A stretch of DNA of 39,043 nucleotides from an uncultured Ruminococcus sp. (GCA_902768825.1 CACXMR010000037.1:1-39043), one strand, 5' to 3'. Shown: positions 1 through 7,975, counted from the first letter of the stretch. The notes: a model not told the origin generated them from the sequence alone. Translations and numbers: made by a program.

Positions 1-46
1 ACAGAGAATGATTGATTTTTCTTTCTCTGACGGTAAAATGGCATAA

Positions 47-103
47 AAAAAGAAGCCAACAGGGGACAAGACAATATGTCCTGTCTGACCTGTTGACTTC
101 TTA
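47..103 (-). terminator. Rho-independent terminator of the zeta-like gene
   Basis: Read on the minus strand, an arm ending in tcaacagg pairs with cctgttgg; a second nested arm pair (aggaca / tgtcct) lies inside, and a run of seven T follows. It sits a few bases after the stop of the minus-strand gene at 109-672, so it is the natural transcript end for that gene. Confidence 0.8.
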
Positions 104-108
104 AATAT

Positions 109-672
109 TTATTCTGATATAAAGCAGTTATAATACTCCACTATCCAATCGGGACGATAACCGTTTGTATAATGGAATGCTCCGTCCGTTATTTCTGCAA
201 CCTTGATGAAGCCGTTGTCGTTGTCATAAAATATGACTTTATCGCATAACGGTACAATTCTGTCGAGTGCTTCAAAACGATGTGTAAATCTCCTGATTAC
301 ATCATCAGGTGGTATATCGTGTCCGCCCTTTCTGACACGATTGGCAATACGATAGATACTTTCGTACTTCGTATTCAGACCAATATAATACATTACTATT
401 CTATAGCCTTGTTCTTTAGCTTTGATGATTGATTTTCTGACCTGATGACTTGACAAAGTTGTTTCCTGAGTTACGGTTTCACCGTTTTTTAGACAATTCT
501 GTATTTCTCTGACAGCCTGTTTTCCGGCAGCAAGCTCATTAAAACTGTTTTGCTTAGCAATAAGATCAGGATCAACGATATGACCCAAAGGAACTCCCTG
601 TCCTTCAAGTACACCTCTGAAGCTTGATTTTCCGGTGCCGTTTACTCCTGCAATAAGGATATACTCTTTCAA
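109..672 (-). CDS. Zeta-toxin-like P-loop kinase, 187 aa
   Basis: A small P-loop ATPase/kinase. The Walker A motif GVNGTGKS is at residues 9-16, followed by a region like zeta toxins (DPDLIAKQN near 34-42, and QETTLSS near 69-75, where the family carries its substrate-binding residues). Zeta proteins of the PezT type phosphorylate UDP-N-acetylglucosamine, but many chromosomal homologues are uncharacterised. The start is a TTG at 672, preceded at about nine bases by AGGAAG; no ATG lies near the P-loop. The gene stands alone: no epsilon/PezA-like antitoxin is on either side, and the bases upstream (673-870) hold no convincing reading frame. The fold call is firm; a toxin role is only inference, and a housekeeping or mobile-element kinase is equally possible. 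Confidence 0.8.
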   Translation of the reverse strand: MKEYILIAGVNGTGKSSFRGVLEGQGVPLGHIVDPDLIAKQNSFNELAAGKQAVREIQNCLKNGETVTQETTLSSHQVRKSIIKAKEQGYRIVMYYIGLNTKYESIYRIANRVRKGGHDIPPDDVIRRFTHRFEALDRIVPLCDKVIFYDNDNGFIKVAEITDGAFHYTNGYRPDWIVEYYNCFISE

Positions 673-707
673 CTCTGATCACTTCCTGTCATAAGTTTTA
701 TACTCAT

Positions 708-736
708 ATTATAACATCTTTATACGAAACAAGGAA
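708..736 (-). promoter_or_regulatory. Possible promoter of the zeta-like gene
   Basis: On the minus strand a perfect -10 (TATAAT, 708-713) lies 17 bases after a poor -35 (TTCCTT, 731-736), about 35 bases before the TTG start at 672. Only the -10 is convincing. Confidence 0.35.
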
Positions 737-832
737 CACCTGTAAGCAAAATTCAGCATAATACAATAGTTCCTTTGAGTTGATAATAGGTAAAAAACGA
801 ATAATAAAATTGTTGAATTTCAGATTTTTGTA

Positions 833-861
833 TTGACAAACTAATTTTGATGCTGTAATAT
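833..861 (+). promoter_or_regulatory. Strong sigma-A-type promoter with no gene behind it
   Basis: TTGACA (833-838), 17 bases, then TAATAT (856-861); a TATAAT at 859-864 overlaps with 20-base spacing. Transcription would begin near 868 and run right, into the hairpin-rich stretch that ends before tRNA-Arg. No convincing protein-coding frame follows, so this looks like the promoter of an untranslated RNA or of a leader whose gene has been lost. Confidence 0.6.
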
Positions 862-867
862 AATTAG

Positions 868-1455
868 TGGTTAGTTAAAATTACAAACACCAAAAGCCCA
901 TCGCTTAACCACCAATTAAACGACAGGCTCACTCGCAAAGGTATTCCCAGTACCTCCGACGAATTTCTGATGCCCAAACAGGCTATTTATGCCTTTTGGA
1001 TATATGTTTGTCAAGTCAATGCCTTTTTGCGTGGAAAGCTACTGGTATTGACTTGGCATTCTTTTTTGTTACACTTGCCTTTATGTCAGCGCATAGACCT
1101 CCGTCTGTGTTCTGACATAAGAGCAATGAACAACTTGACTCTTTGCTCTTAGACCTACAACTGAATACATAACACAAGCGAAAATACAACGGTATCATAA
1201 CAGTTTTGCCACGACACCATACTCAAATGGTCGAGCGAGCCAACAGATCGCCATTCTGTTGCTACCTTGACTACTTGGTAAGGCTAACAAACCTGTTCAA
1301 TACGATGTGGTGAAACCACCGGCGAGTACCCGACAGCACCCAACATCAGGATAAGGATAAGATAACCTGTGTTATTGAAGATAATCTTGGCAGAGATTAT
1401 CTTCTGATAGCTACACAACAATATTTATGTATCTATCAGAGGATAATCATCCTCA
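868..1455 (+). ncRNA. Putative structured RNA or orphan leader region
   Basis: A gene-free stretch containing a chain of well-formed hairpins: 1012-1023/1044-1055 (12 bp with one G-U); 1081-1089/1112-1120 with an inner stem 1092-1098/1103-1109 and a four-base loop; 1118-1126/1143-1151 (9 bp perfect, sharing bases with the previous arm); 1238-1246/1256-1263; 1307-1311/1315-1319; 1377-1387/1394-1404 (11 bp perfect); 1403-1415/1428-1440; 1439-1444/1449-1454. A 60-codon frame (970-1152) crosses the first hairpins but has no ribosome binding site. The first part is reminiscent, from memory only, of attenuator leaders before ribosomal-protection tetracycline-resistance genes; no such gene is here. 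It could also be the end of an element integrated beside the tRNA. Strand follows the promoter at 833. Confidence 0.35.
1012..1067 (+). terminator. Attenuator-like hairpin with U-run
   Basis: Arms 1012-1023 and 1044-1055 pair over 12 bp. The bases AATGCC (1018-1023) can alternatively pair with GGCATT (1055-1060), which directly precedes a run of six T (1062-1067). Two mutually exclusive pairings next to a U-run are the layout of an attenuator. The hairpin lies about 145 bases after the predicted start of transcription. Confidence 0.45.
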
Positions 1456-1542
1456 AAACGAGAAATCCAACTAAAATGGTAAAACAAAAGGCAAGAAAAC
1501 CTATTCAATTTCCTTGCCTCATGCTAAAACCATACATTAGTT

Positions 1543-1619
1543 TGGCGCGCCGGGAGGGACTCGAACCCCCGACCTACTGGTTCGTAGCCAGTCACTCTAT
1601 CCGGCTGAGCTACCGGCGC
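1543..1619 (-). tRNA. tRNA-Arg (anticodon ACG)
   Basis: On the minus strand the acceptor stem GCGCCGG pairs with CCGGCGC, followed by discriminator G and an encoded CCA (1543-1545). D-stem GCTC/GAGT, anticodon stem ACTGG/CCAGT around loop CTACGAA (anticodon ACG, reading CGU), and T-stem GGGGG/CCCTC with loop TTCGAGT all form. The 3' end faces the gene-free stretch at 868-1542; tRNA 3' ends are common integration sites, so that side could carry an inserted element. Confidence 0.96.
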
Positions 1620-1647
1620 ATATACCCTTGCTTTGAGGTACTCGTAT

Positions 1648-1676
1648 ATGATATCATAAGTTTTCTCAAAATGCAA
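1648..1676 (-). promoter_or_regulatory. Promoter of tRNA-Arg
   Basis: On the minus strand TTGCAT (1671-1676), a 17-base spacer, then TATCAT (1648-1653). The predicted start is about 20 bases before the mature tRNA 5' end at 1619. Confidence 0.65.
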
Positions 1677-1736
1677 GAGGTATTTTTAATTTTTTTCTTA
1701 TTTTGGGGTCACATTTGACGCTTATCATAATTTTTA

Positions 1737-1765
1737 TTGAAATTTGTCAAATCCTGGTATAAAAT
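1737..1765 (+). promoter_or_regulatory. Possible promoter of the YidC-fusion operon
   Basis: TTGAAA (1737-1742) and TAAAAT (1760-1765) are separated by 17 bases; TATAAA (1758-1763) overlaps. It is divergent from the tRNA promoter and about 60 bases before the ATG at 1828. Confidence 0.45.
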
Positions 1766-1827
1766 TATTAAGTGTTGTGTATAAACCACTATACACAGTG
1801 ATCAAAGTAACTGTCGAGGTGCTTATA

Positions 1828-4568
1828 ATGTCGTTTTCTCATATCCATAACCAGCTGCTTATCGCCCCTCTGCAGCTGATCTATGAGTTTGTATATTACT
1901 ATGCAAAGCTGTTTACTAACAGCACCGGTATGGCAATAATATTTCTCGGGCTGGTCATCAATCTCCTGCATCTGCCTCTCTATCGGCAGGCAGATGCCAT
2001 ACAGGACGCCGAACGTGCCAAAGAAAAACAGATGGAGCATTGGGTCCGCCACATAAAAAAACCTTCTCCGGCAACGAACGCTTTATGATGCTGCAGACCT
2101 ACTACCGTCAATGCGGATATAAGCCCTATCATGCGCTAAAAGGTATGCTGCCACTTGTGCTTGAGGTTCCTTTTTTTATTGCTGCTTACTCTTATCTGTC
2201 AAGTCTGGGTGATCTGAATACTTCATTTGCTTTTATCAGCGACATGAGCAAGCCCGATGGTCTGCTGACGATGGGCGGATGGACCATAAACATCCTGCCT
2301 ATCATAATGACCCTCATCAATATTATCTCCGGTGCGATCTATACAAGGGGACTGCGGGCAAAGGATAAAATCCAGCTTTATGCCATGGCGGCGCTGTTTC
2401 TCGTGCTGCTGTACGATTCACCCTCAGGATTGGTACTCTACTGGACAGTAAACAATCTCTTCTCCCTTGTCAAAAACCTTGTTACTAAGATCCACAACCG
2501 TAAGATCATAAATATAGCTATCATGTCAGTCAGTCTTGGGTTTATGATATGTGGCATCGTATTACCAAAGAAAACCTTCCGGGACGGAATGCCCCTGGTC
2601 GATATAGGTCTGCTTCTGCTTGTACCTGTACTCTTGCCCTTACTAAAGGGGCCTTTGGCAAAACTCAGGACCGGAAAAAAGGATCCTTCGCCCCACAACG
2701 GATTATTCCTTGCGGGCTGTCTGATAATGACAATTATCACCGGTCTGCTTACTCCATCAGCGGTTATCGCATCTTCACCTGAAGAGTTTGTGTTTTTCGC
2801 AGAATATAACGACCCTCTGCTCCACCTTGTAAATTCCTTTTTGCTTGCCTCAGGAATGTTCCTGATATGGTTCGGCATTTTCTACTATCTTATGAACCGC
2901 CGCGCAAGGTGGTTTGCAGGAATACTGATATGGGTCATGTCGGGATTTGCCGCTATCAACAGTGTCTTCTTCGGCACACGGCTGGGCACCATGTCATCAG
3001 ATCTGGAATATGATAATCCTCTTGTATTCAGCACCGCAGAAACCATCATCAATCTGCTTGTGCTCTCTGCAGCAGCCGTCCTGCTGCTCCTGATCCGGAA
3101 AAAGAACAAGCGGATCGTCAGAAGTATCTATCTTGTGCTTTGTCTGGCCGTCACCGGAATGACCATCAGCAATGTGATTCGTATACGTGCCTCTGACGAA
3201 AAGATACATAAGGCTGTGGAAAATGTAGGGCGCACCAACGACGCCCTTGAAGCGAATAACGGCAAACTGATAAATCTGAGCAAAACAAAGCAGAATGTTA
3301 TCGTGATCATGATGGATCGGGCCGTTGGATGCTTCGTGCCGTTCATGATGCAGGAAAAGCCCGAACTGAAGGAAATGTTTGACGGCTTCACTTATTACCG
3401 CAATGCTCTGTGCTACGCTCGAAACACCAATTTTTGCACGCCTCCCATCTACGGCGGCTATGAGTATACACCTGCACAGATGAACGCCCGCCCGGAGCTA
3501 TCCCTTATGGAAAAACAGAACGAATCCCTCCGTGTCATGCCCCTGCTGTTTGACGACAACAACTTTGACGTAACGGTTATAGAACCCACCTATGCAAATT
3601 ACGGCTGGGTCCCTGACCTGAGCATTTACGACGACAGCCCCTCCATAAAGGCCTATAATTCCGAACAGGGACAGTTTAACAAACAATGGCTCTCGGAAAG
3701 GTCAGAGGAGCTGGAAAGATCATGGGCAAGGAATTTCTTCTGCTACGGTATCATGAGATCTGCCCCCTGCTTCATGCAGGCATGGCTCTATCAGGGCAGC
3801 AAATACTATCAATCCTCCCTGACTCCGGAGGATGAAAAGAAGACCACAAACTATCACCTTGCCTTCCTCAACAGCTACAGTGTGCTGGAAGCCCTGCCCT
3901 CCATTACATCCGCAGAAGAAACCGAAAAAGGCACCTTCCTTATGATGAGCAACACCACGACACACGAGCCTGTGTTCCTCAGAGAACCCGACTATGTTCC
4001 CGACCCTTACCTTGACAATACAGAATACGACCTCACTCACAAGGATCGATTTACCCTAAACGGAGTATATTATGACATCGAGACCAGCGGGCATTTCACT
4101 ACTTACCATGTTAATATGGCCTCCATGCTGCGCCTGGGTGAATGGTTCAATGAGATGAGAAAGAACGGTGTCTATGATAACACGAGGATCATCATTATCG
4201 CTGACCACGCAGCGCCCATAGGAGTATTTGATGAACTGATACTTGATGACATCTACGATATCTCCTATTTTAACCCGCTGTTTCTTGTCAAGGATTTCAA
4301 CAGCAAGGGCTTTACCGTTGACGATACATTTATGACCGAGGCAGATACTCCCATCCTTGCCTTTAAAAACATTATCGAAAATCCGGTAAATCCGGCCACC
4401 GGCAAGCCCATTAACGACGATGCAAAAAAAGACCCACAGCTTGTCACTATGTCTGTGATAAGTGATATCAAAACAAATAACGGAAACACCTTTATTCCCG
4501 CAGAATGGTATTCTGTCCAAAAAAATATTTTTGATAAAAACAACTGGAAAAAGGCAGGCTTTCATTGA
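1828..4568 (+). CDS. YidC/Oxa1 domain fused to an AlkP/sulfatase-superfamily domain, -1 frameshift at A7
   Basis: Two overlapping frames together encode one membrane protein of about 913 aa. The first frame (ATG 1828, GAGGTG six bases upstream) gives the YidC helix and start of the cytoplasmic loop, up to HIKK. The second resumes in the -1 frame with TFSGNERFMMLQTYYRQCG and completes the YidC fold, including the family-typical SGLVLYWTVNNLFSL. Several further membrane segments follow to about 3130, then an extracellular alkaline-phosphatase-superfamily domain: NVIVIMMDRA for a metal site, NFCTPPIYGG for the likely nucleophile Thr, and IIIADHAAP for the DH metal pair. LtaS-type teichoic acid synthases belong to the same superfamily. 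The next gene resembles CDP-glycerol polymerases, so a role in a glycerol-phosphate-like envelope polymer is inferred. The break is at A7 2055-2061; an eighth A would restore the frame. It may be a mutation, a read error, or programmed. Confidence 0.85.
2055..2061 (+). other. A7 tract at the -1 frameshift in the YidC fusion
   Basis: Seven A in the phase A-AAA-AAA relative to the upstream frame, which is a canonical -1 slippery heptamer. After a -1 shift the next codon is ACC and the protein continues RHIKKTFSGN, matching the expected YidC loop. A GGAG lies about 19 bases upstream (2034-2037 area). No strong stem-loop is obvious just downstream, which weakens the programmed-frameshift reading. 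Confidence 0.6.
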
Positions 4569-4602
4569 CCTGTCCCTGTCCATTTGAAACGGAGCTGCTT
4601 AT

Positions 4603-5888
4603 ATGAACCTATACATAGATCCCGGCACCGGCAGTATGCTGTTCACTATTCTGATCGGCGCTCTCAGTGCAGGAATATACCTGCTTCGCAGCGCTTTTTC
4701 ACGGCTGCGCTTTTTTACCACAGGCGGTGCAAAAGCCGGAAAAAGAGAAAAAAAGCAGATATCTGTTGCGATATTTACCGACAGCAAGCGCTATTGGAAC
4801 CTGTTTGAACCTATATGTGATGAGTTTGAGAAGCGTCGGGAGCATATATCCTATTTTACCGCTTCGCCGGACGATCCTGCACTGCAAAAAAATACGAATA
4901 TGTCACCTGTGAGTTTATCGGAGAGGGCAACCGTGCCTATGCCAGCATGAACCACCTTAAAGCCGACGTGCTGCTTTCCTCCACCCCGGGAGTGGATGTT
5001 TACCAGTGGAAGCGCTCCAAGGGAGTGGGCCGTTATGTACATGTGCTCCACGCTCCCAGCGATGCCGCCATGTACAGGATGTTCGGACTTGATTATTATG
5101 ATGCTGTCCTGCTCTCAGGAGAGTATCAAAAAGCTCAGATAAGGGAGCTTGAGCAGAAGCGCGGTCTGCCGGAAAAAGAGCTGATACTGACAGGACTGCC
5201 ATCACTTGACAGCCTTCAGGCACGTCTCGAACAGTCCCCTCCTCTGCCCGAGCATCCCACTACCGTACTGCTGGCTCCTTCCTGGGGAAGCAGCAGCCTT
5301 TTTGGAAGATTCGGTGGAGACATCATCGCAGCCCTGTGCAAGACCGGTTACGACATTATTGTCCGCCCTCATCCTCAGTCCTTTGTGTCCGAAAAGGAAC
5401 TTATGGAAAAGCTCATGCAGGAATACCCGGAGAACGAACATCTCAGCTGGAACCGTGACAATGATAATTTTGAGGTACTGCGGCGATCTGATATAATGAT
5501 ATACGACTTTTCGGGAGTTATATTTGAATATGCCCTGATATTCGGAAAGCCGGTCATTTACGGCGATACGGAATATGACAAATCGCCCTATGACGCCTGC
5601 TGGCTGGACGATGAGCTGTGGACCTTTACCACCCTGCCAAAGATCGGCAAGCCTCTCACCGAAGATGACCTTGGTGATCTCAAGGCTCTTATCGACAACG
5701 TACTTCAGGACAGCTCCTTCCGTGAAGCTCTCAAAACAGCAAGGGACGAGACCTGGGCGGTAAGAGGAGATTCAGCCAAACGCATAGCCGACTACATAAT
5801 TGATTCAATCAAAAAAGACTCTGAACAGCCTGATGAAGACCCCACACCGGAAAATCAACAGACTTCCCCTGAAACCACCTCTGCATAA
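4603..5888 (+). CDS. CDP-glycerol glycerophosphotransferase-like (TagB/TagF family), -1 frameshift at A7
   Basis: Two frames make one protein of about 428 aa. It starts at ATG 4603 with GGAG eight bases upstream and 34 bases after the YidC-fusion stop. A short N-terminal LYIDPGTGSMLF segment and a membrane helix (about residues 10-30) precede the transferase domain. The first frame reads to DDPALQK; after a -1 shift in the A7 at 4886-4892 the text continues YEYVTCEFIGEGNRAYASMNHLKADVLLSS without loss. Family motifs are in the second part: VHVLHAP, RPHPQSF, and DFSGVIFEYALIFGKPVIY. Enzymes of this family move glycerol-phosphate from CDP-glycerol in wall teichoic acid synthesis; the acceptor here is unknown. 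The C-terminal 25 residues are rich in Pro, Glu and Thr. As it stands the gene is interrupted; an eighth A would repair it. Confidence 0.85.
4886..4892 (+). other. A7 tract at the -1 frameshift in the glycerophosphotransferase-like gene
   Basis: Seven A after CTGC, in the phase A-AAA-AAT relative to the upstream frame, which also fits a -1 slippery heptamer. Without the shift the upstream frame runs on for only about 19 foreign residues to a stop at 4950. The same direction and tract length occur in the preceding gene at 2055-2061. Confidence 0.6.
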
Positions 5889-5890
5889 AC

Positions 5891-5930
5891 AAACGGCCTG
5901 ATTTCCCAGGAAATCAGACCGTTTTTCTTT
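5891..5930 (+). terminator. Terminator between convergent genes
   Basis: Arms 5891-5906 and 5909-5924 pair over about 15 bp with one internal mismatch, followed by TTTTTCTTT on the plus strand. It lies two bases after the glycerophosphotransferase-like stop. The complementary strand has a weaker T-rich tail, so it may also end the opposing NCS1 transporter transcript. Confidence 0.85.
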
Positions 5931-5962
5931 ATCTGCCTAAAAAGGACTCTGTCGCACAAGGC

Positions 5963-7387
5963 TCAGTCCGTGGACGTAAGGTGCATATATTTTTTAAGAG
6001 GAGTGATGCTTGCTATCCAGTAGAGAAGGCCTCCGCATACGGCAGTAAAACCGCTGCCTGTCAGCGCAAGGAATATGGGGCTTTTGATGACCTGGTTCAG
6101 CGGGTCGTAAACAAACAGCACACAGCTCACAAAGCTTATGACTATGCAGGCAAGCCCTACTAAATTGAAGCCATGAGTAAAGTCATACTCGTGATGGTCC
6201 CCCAGCCCATAAAGCCCCCTCAGGGATATCTTCCGCCGCTTGACTATCAGGTAGTCAACCACGACCATTCCGATGATGGGCCCCTGGATGTATGCGGCGC
6301 AGGAGATAAAGCTTCCGAAATTGTCCATGACCCAGCCCCAGATCGTCAGTGCGCTTACATAGAACATGGCAAGTATCACCAGCAGCCGATAGCTGAGCCG
6401 AGGAATTCCGCTTTTGATTATCATGCAGTTAACATAGGAGCCGGTACCCTGAGTGCCAATATTTGCAAAGGCAACCATCAGCAGGCTGAGCAGTGATACA
6501 CCGGGACCTGCCAGTGTCGCAAGCATCTTTGTGGGATCGTCCACATAGGCACCTGTCTTGAGGAACATGGCAATAGCCATTACTCCGCCCGCCGCCACAA
6601 AGAATGGTGCTACTACTCCGTAGGCAAGGGATGTGGCCCAGTATCCGCTTCTTTCGGTTTTTGCAAGACGGGGCAGCACAAGAGCCTGTGTTGACCATGA
6701 AAAGGCAAAGGCTACATTACCCTCTGCCGACAGCATAAAATTGCCCAGCCTGGTGTCATAAATGCTCGCTGTGGGCTGATAGTTAAAGAAATCTCCCAAA
6801 GGAACACTGGTAAAGCATATCATCACCACAACAAATCCGACTATAAGCAGTGCCGTAACAAGAATACGGTTCGTCCACTTGATAACGGTGGGTCCCCCCA
6901 GAGCTATCAGTGTGCCCAGTACAACGCACAGCACACCAAGAGCCGGTATCCAAAAGCCTTCGTCCAGGGTAATGCCAAAGCCGCCGAAAAGATTTATCAT
7001 CGACATTCCGAAGAGCCTGGAATCCACCGCATACCAGCCGAAGTTCGCCATAGAAATGACCGTAGCCAGAATAGCAACGCCTTTTTTTCCAAGAACCGAG
7101 CGCAGCCATACCCAGAGGTCAATGCCATAGCGCACGGCAAAAAATACTGGGATACACTCGATCAGTATCCAGACAATATTGAAGCAGAAAATGTTGATCA
7201 GCATTTGCTGAAAGCTCAGATACTGAGCAACATAAGCCCCCTGAGTGTAGCACCAGGTGGCAATCGAAAAGCCGCTGGTGGTCAGAAACAAGTCCCAGAA
7301 GCCGTATTGACGTTCCTTCCGCAGCATGGGCACCGTTCCGGTGACGGTCTCCCGACGGATATATTCCGAATGAGACATCTTTGGCAT
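5963..7387 (-). CDS. NCS1-family nucleobase:cation symporter-like permease, 474 aa
   Basis: A polytopic inner-membrane transporter with about twelve hydrophobic segments, of the NCS1 family (CodB cytosine permease and Mhp1 hydantoin transporter type). The N-terminal SHSEYIRRETVTGTVPM and FWDLFLTTSGFSIATWCY, then SMANFGWYAVDSRLFGMSM and FAFSWSTQALVLPRL, follow the family pattern. The substrate cannot be told from sequence: purine, pyrimidine, hydantoin or thiamine are all possible. I place the start at ATG 7387 (MPKMSHSEY) because it overlaps the stop of the small gene before it as TAATG, a translational-coupling layout; an upstream in-frame start at 7432 would lie inside that gene. It is last in a minus-strand run of three genes. 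Confidence 0.88.
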   Translation of the reverse strand: MPKMSHSEYIRRETVTGTVPMLRKERQYGFWDLFLTTSGFSIATWCYTQGAYVAQYLSFQQMLINIFCFNIVWILIECIPVFFAVRYGIDLWVWLRSVLGKKGVAILATVISMANFGWYAVDSRLFGMSMINLFGGFGITLDEGFWIPALGVLCVVLGTLIALGGPTVIKWTNRILVTALLIVGFVVVMICFTSVPLGDFFNYQPTASIYDTRLGNFMLSAEGNVAFAFSWSTQALVLPRLAKTERSGYWATSLAYGVVAPFFVAAGGVMAIAMFLKTGAYVDDPTKMLATLAGPGVSLLSLLMVAFANIGTQGTGSYVNCMIIKSGIPRLSYRLLVILAMFYVSALTIWGWVMDNFGSFISCAAYIQGPIIGMVVVDYLIVKRRKISLRGLYGLGDHHEYDFTHGFNLVGLACIVISFVSCVLFVYDPLNQVIKSPIFLALTGSGFTAVCGGLLYWIASITPLKKYMHLTSTD

Positions 7388-7566
7388 TATACTATCACCC
7401 CAGTCATACACAAAACTATAAGCGCCAGACACACGACTATGCCCACAATGATAAATACTGCGTCGGCCTTTGTGGCACGGGGCGGATATTCATAGCCCTC
7501 CTGCTCCATTTCCCTAAGCCGTTGCTCGGTTTCCTCTGTGATCAGTTCTTCGATAGACTTTTCCAT
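7387..7566 (-). CDS. Small one-helix membrane protein, 59 aa, coupled to the NCS1 permease
   Basis: A short gene easily missed by length cut-offs. ATG 7566 is preceded by GAAGG at about eight bases. The product has an acidic, amphipathic N-terminus (MEKSIEELITEETEQRLREM), a GYEYPPRATKAD hinge, then one membrane helix (AVFIIVGIVVCLALIVLCM). Its TAA overlaps the permease ATG by one base (TAATG), so translation is likely coupled and the two proteins made in similar amounts. Small single-helix partners are known for other secondary transporters, for example MetS beside MetP, and this may be such a subunit. I know no named family for it. An N-in, C-out topology is suggested by the charged N-terminus. 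Confidence 0.75.
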   Translation of the reverse strand: MEKSIEELITEETEQRLREMEQEGYEYPPRATKADAVFIIVGIVVCLALIVLCMTGVIV

Positions 7567-7584
7567 TGTTTTGACCTTCGTTGT

Positions 7585-7800
7585 TTATTTTGACAGCGAA
7601 TACTCTTTTACAAGATATCCGGAATACCTTAATGCCATAAGCCGCCAGTTATAGAGACTCTCTCCCATTACCGCACCGCAGTGCTCACGGTAAAGAGCCC
7701 ACACATACCAAGAAAGTCCGCTGGCCGCCGACACTCCACGAAAAGGCTGTATACCCTGTTTAAAAAGGGTATACAGCAGTGTAAACTCATTTTTTGTCAT
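7585..7800 (-). CDS. Small hypothetical protein, 71 aa, first gene of the NCS1 operon
   Basis: I do not recognise this protein. ATG 7800 (MTKNEFTLLYTLFKQ) has AGAGG seven bases upstream, better than the longer frame that begins at 7947 inside the terminator region. The first 30 residues look like the start of a winged helix-turn-helix (MTKNEFxLLxxLxxxG...RxVSAASGLS), but the rest (SWYVWALYREHCGAVMGESLYNWRLM) is aromatic and does not match a recognition helix I know. It ends 18 bases before the small membrane protein gene, so it is likely co-transcribed. A regulator or another small subunit are both possible. Confidence 0.5.
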   Translation of the reverse strand: MTKNEFTLLYTLFKQGIQPFRGVSAASGLSWYVWALYREHCGAVMGESLYNWRLMALRYSGYLVKEYSLSK

Positions 7801-7910
7801 TGTCTCGCCTCTGTTGTTCATTTTTGTATATTGCACCACTATTTTTGAACATTGGCAAGTATTTATCACAAATGCGAGCACAGATTCCAAAGCTTTATTG
7901 TGTTTTGCCC

Positions 7911-7939
7911 AAAAAAACACCCTCCCGTAACAGGGAGGG
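7911..7939 (-). terminator. Terminator of the acyltransferase gene
   Basis: On the minus strand CCCTCCC (7933-7939) pairs with GGGAGGG (7920-7926) across a six-base loop and is followed by TGTTTTTTT. It lies about 37 bases after the acyltransferase stop. Confidence 0.92.
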
Positions 7940-7975
7940 CTAAACAAGCATGATACTCATGGAGAAAATATGCTT

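Noticed and set aside
970-1152. 60-codon frame before tRNA-Arg as a protein gene
   Set aside because: No ribosome binding site, it crosses three strong hairpins, and the sequence is better explained as structured RNA or a leader.
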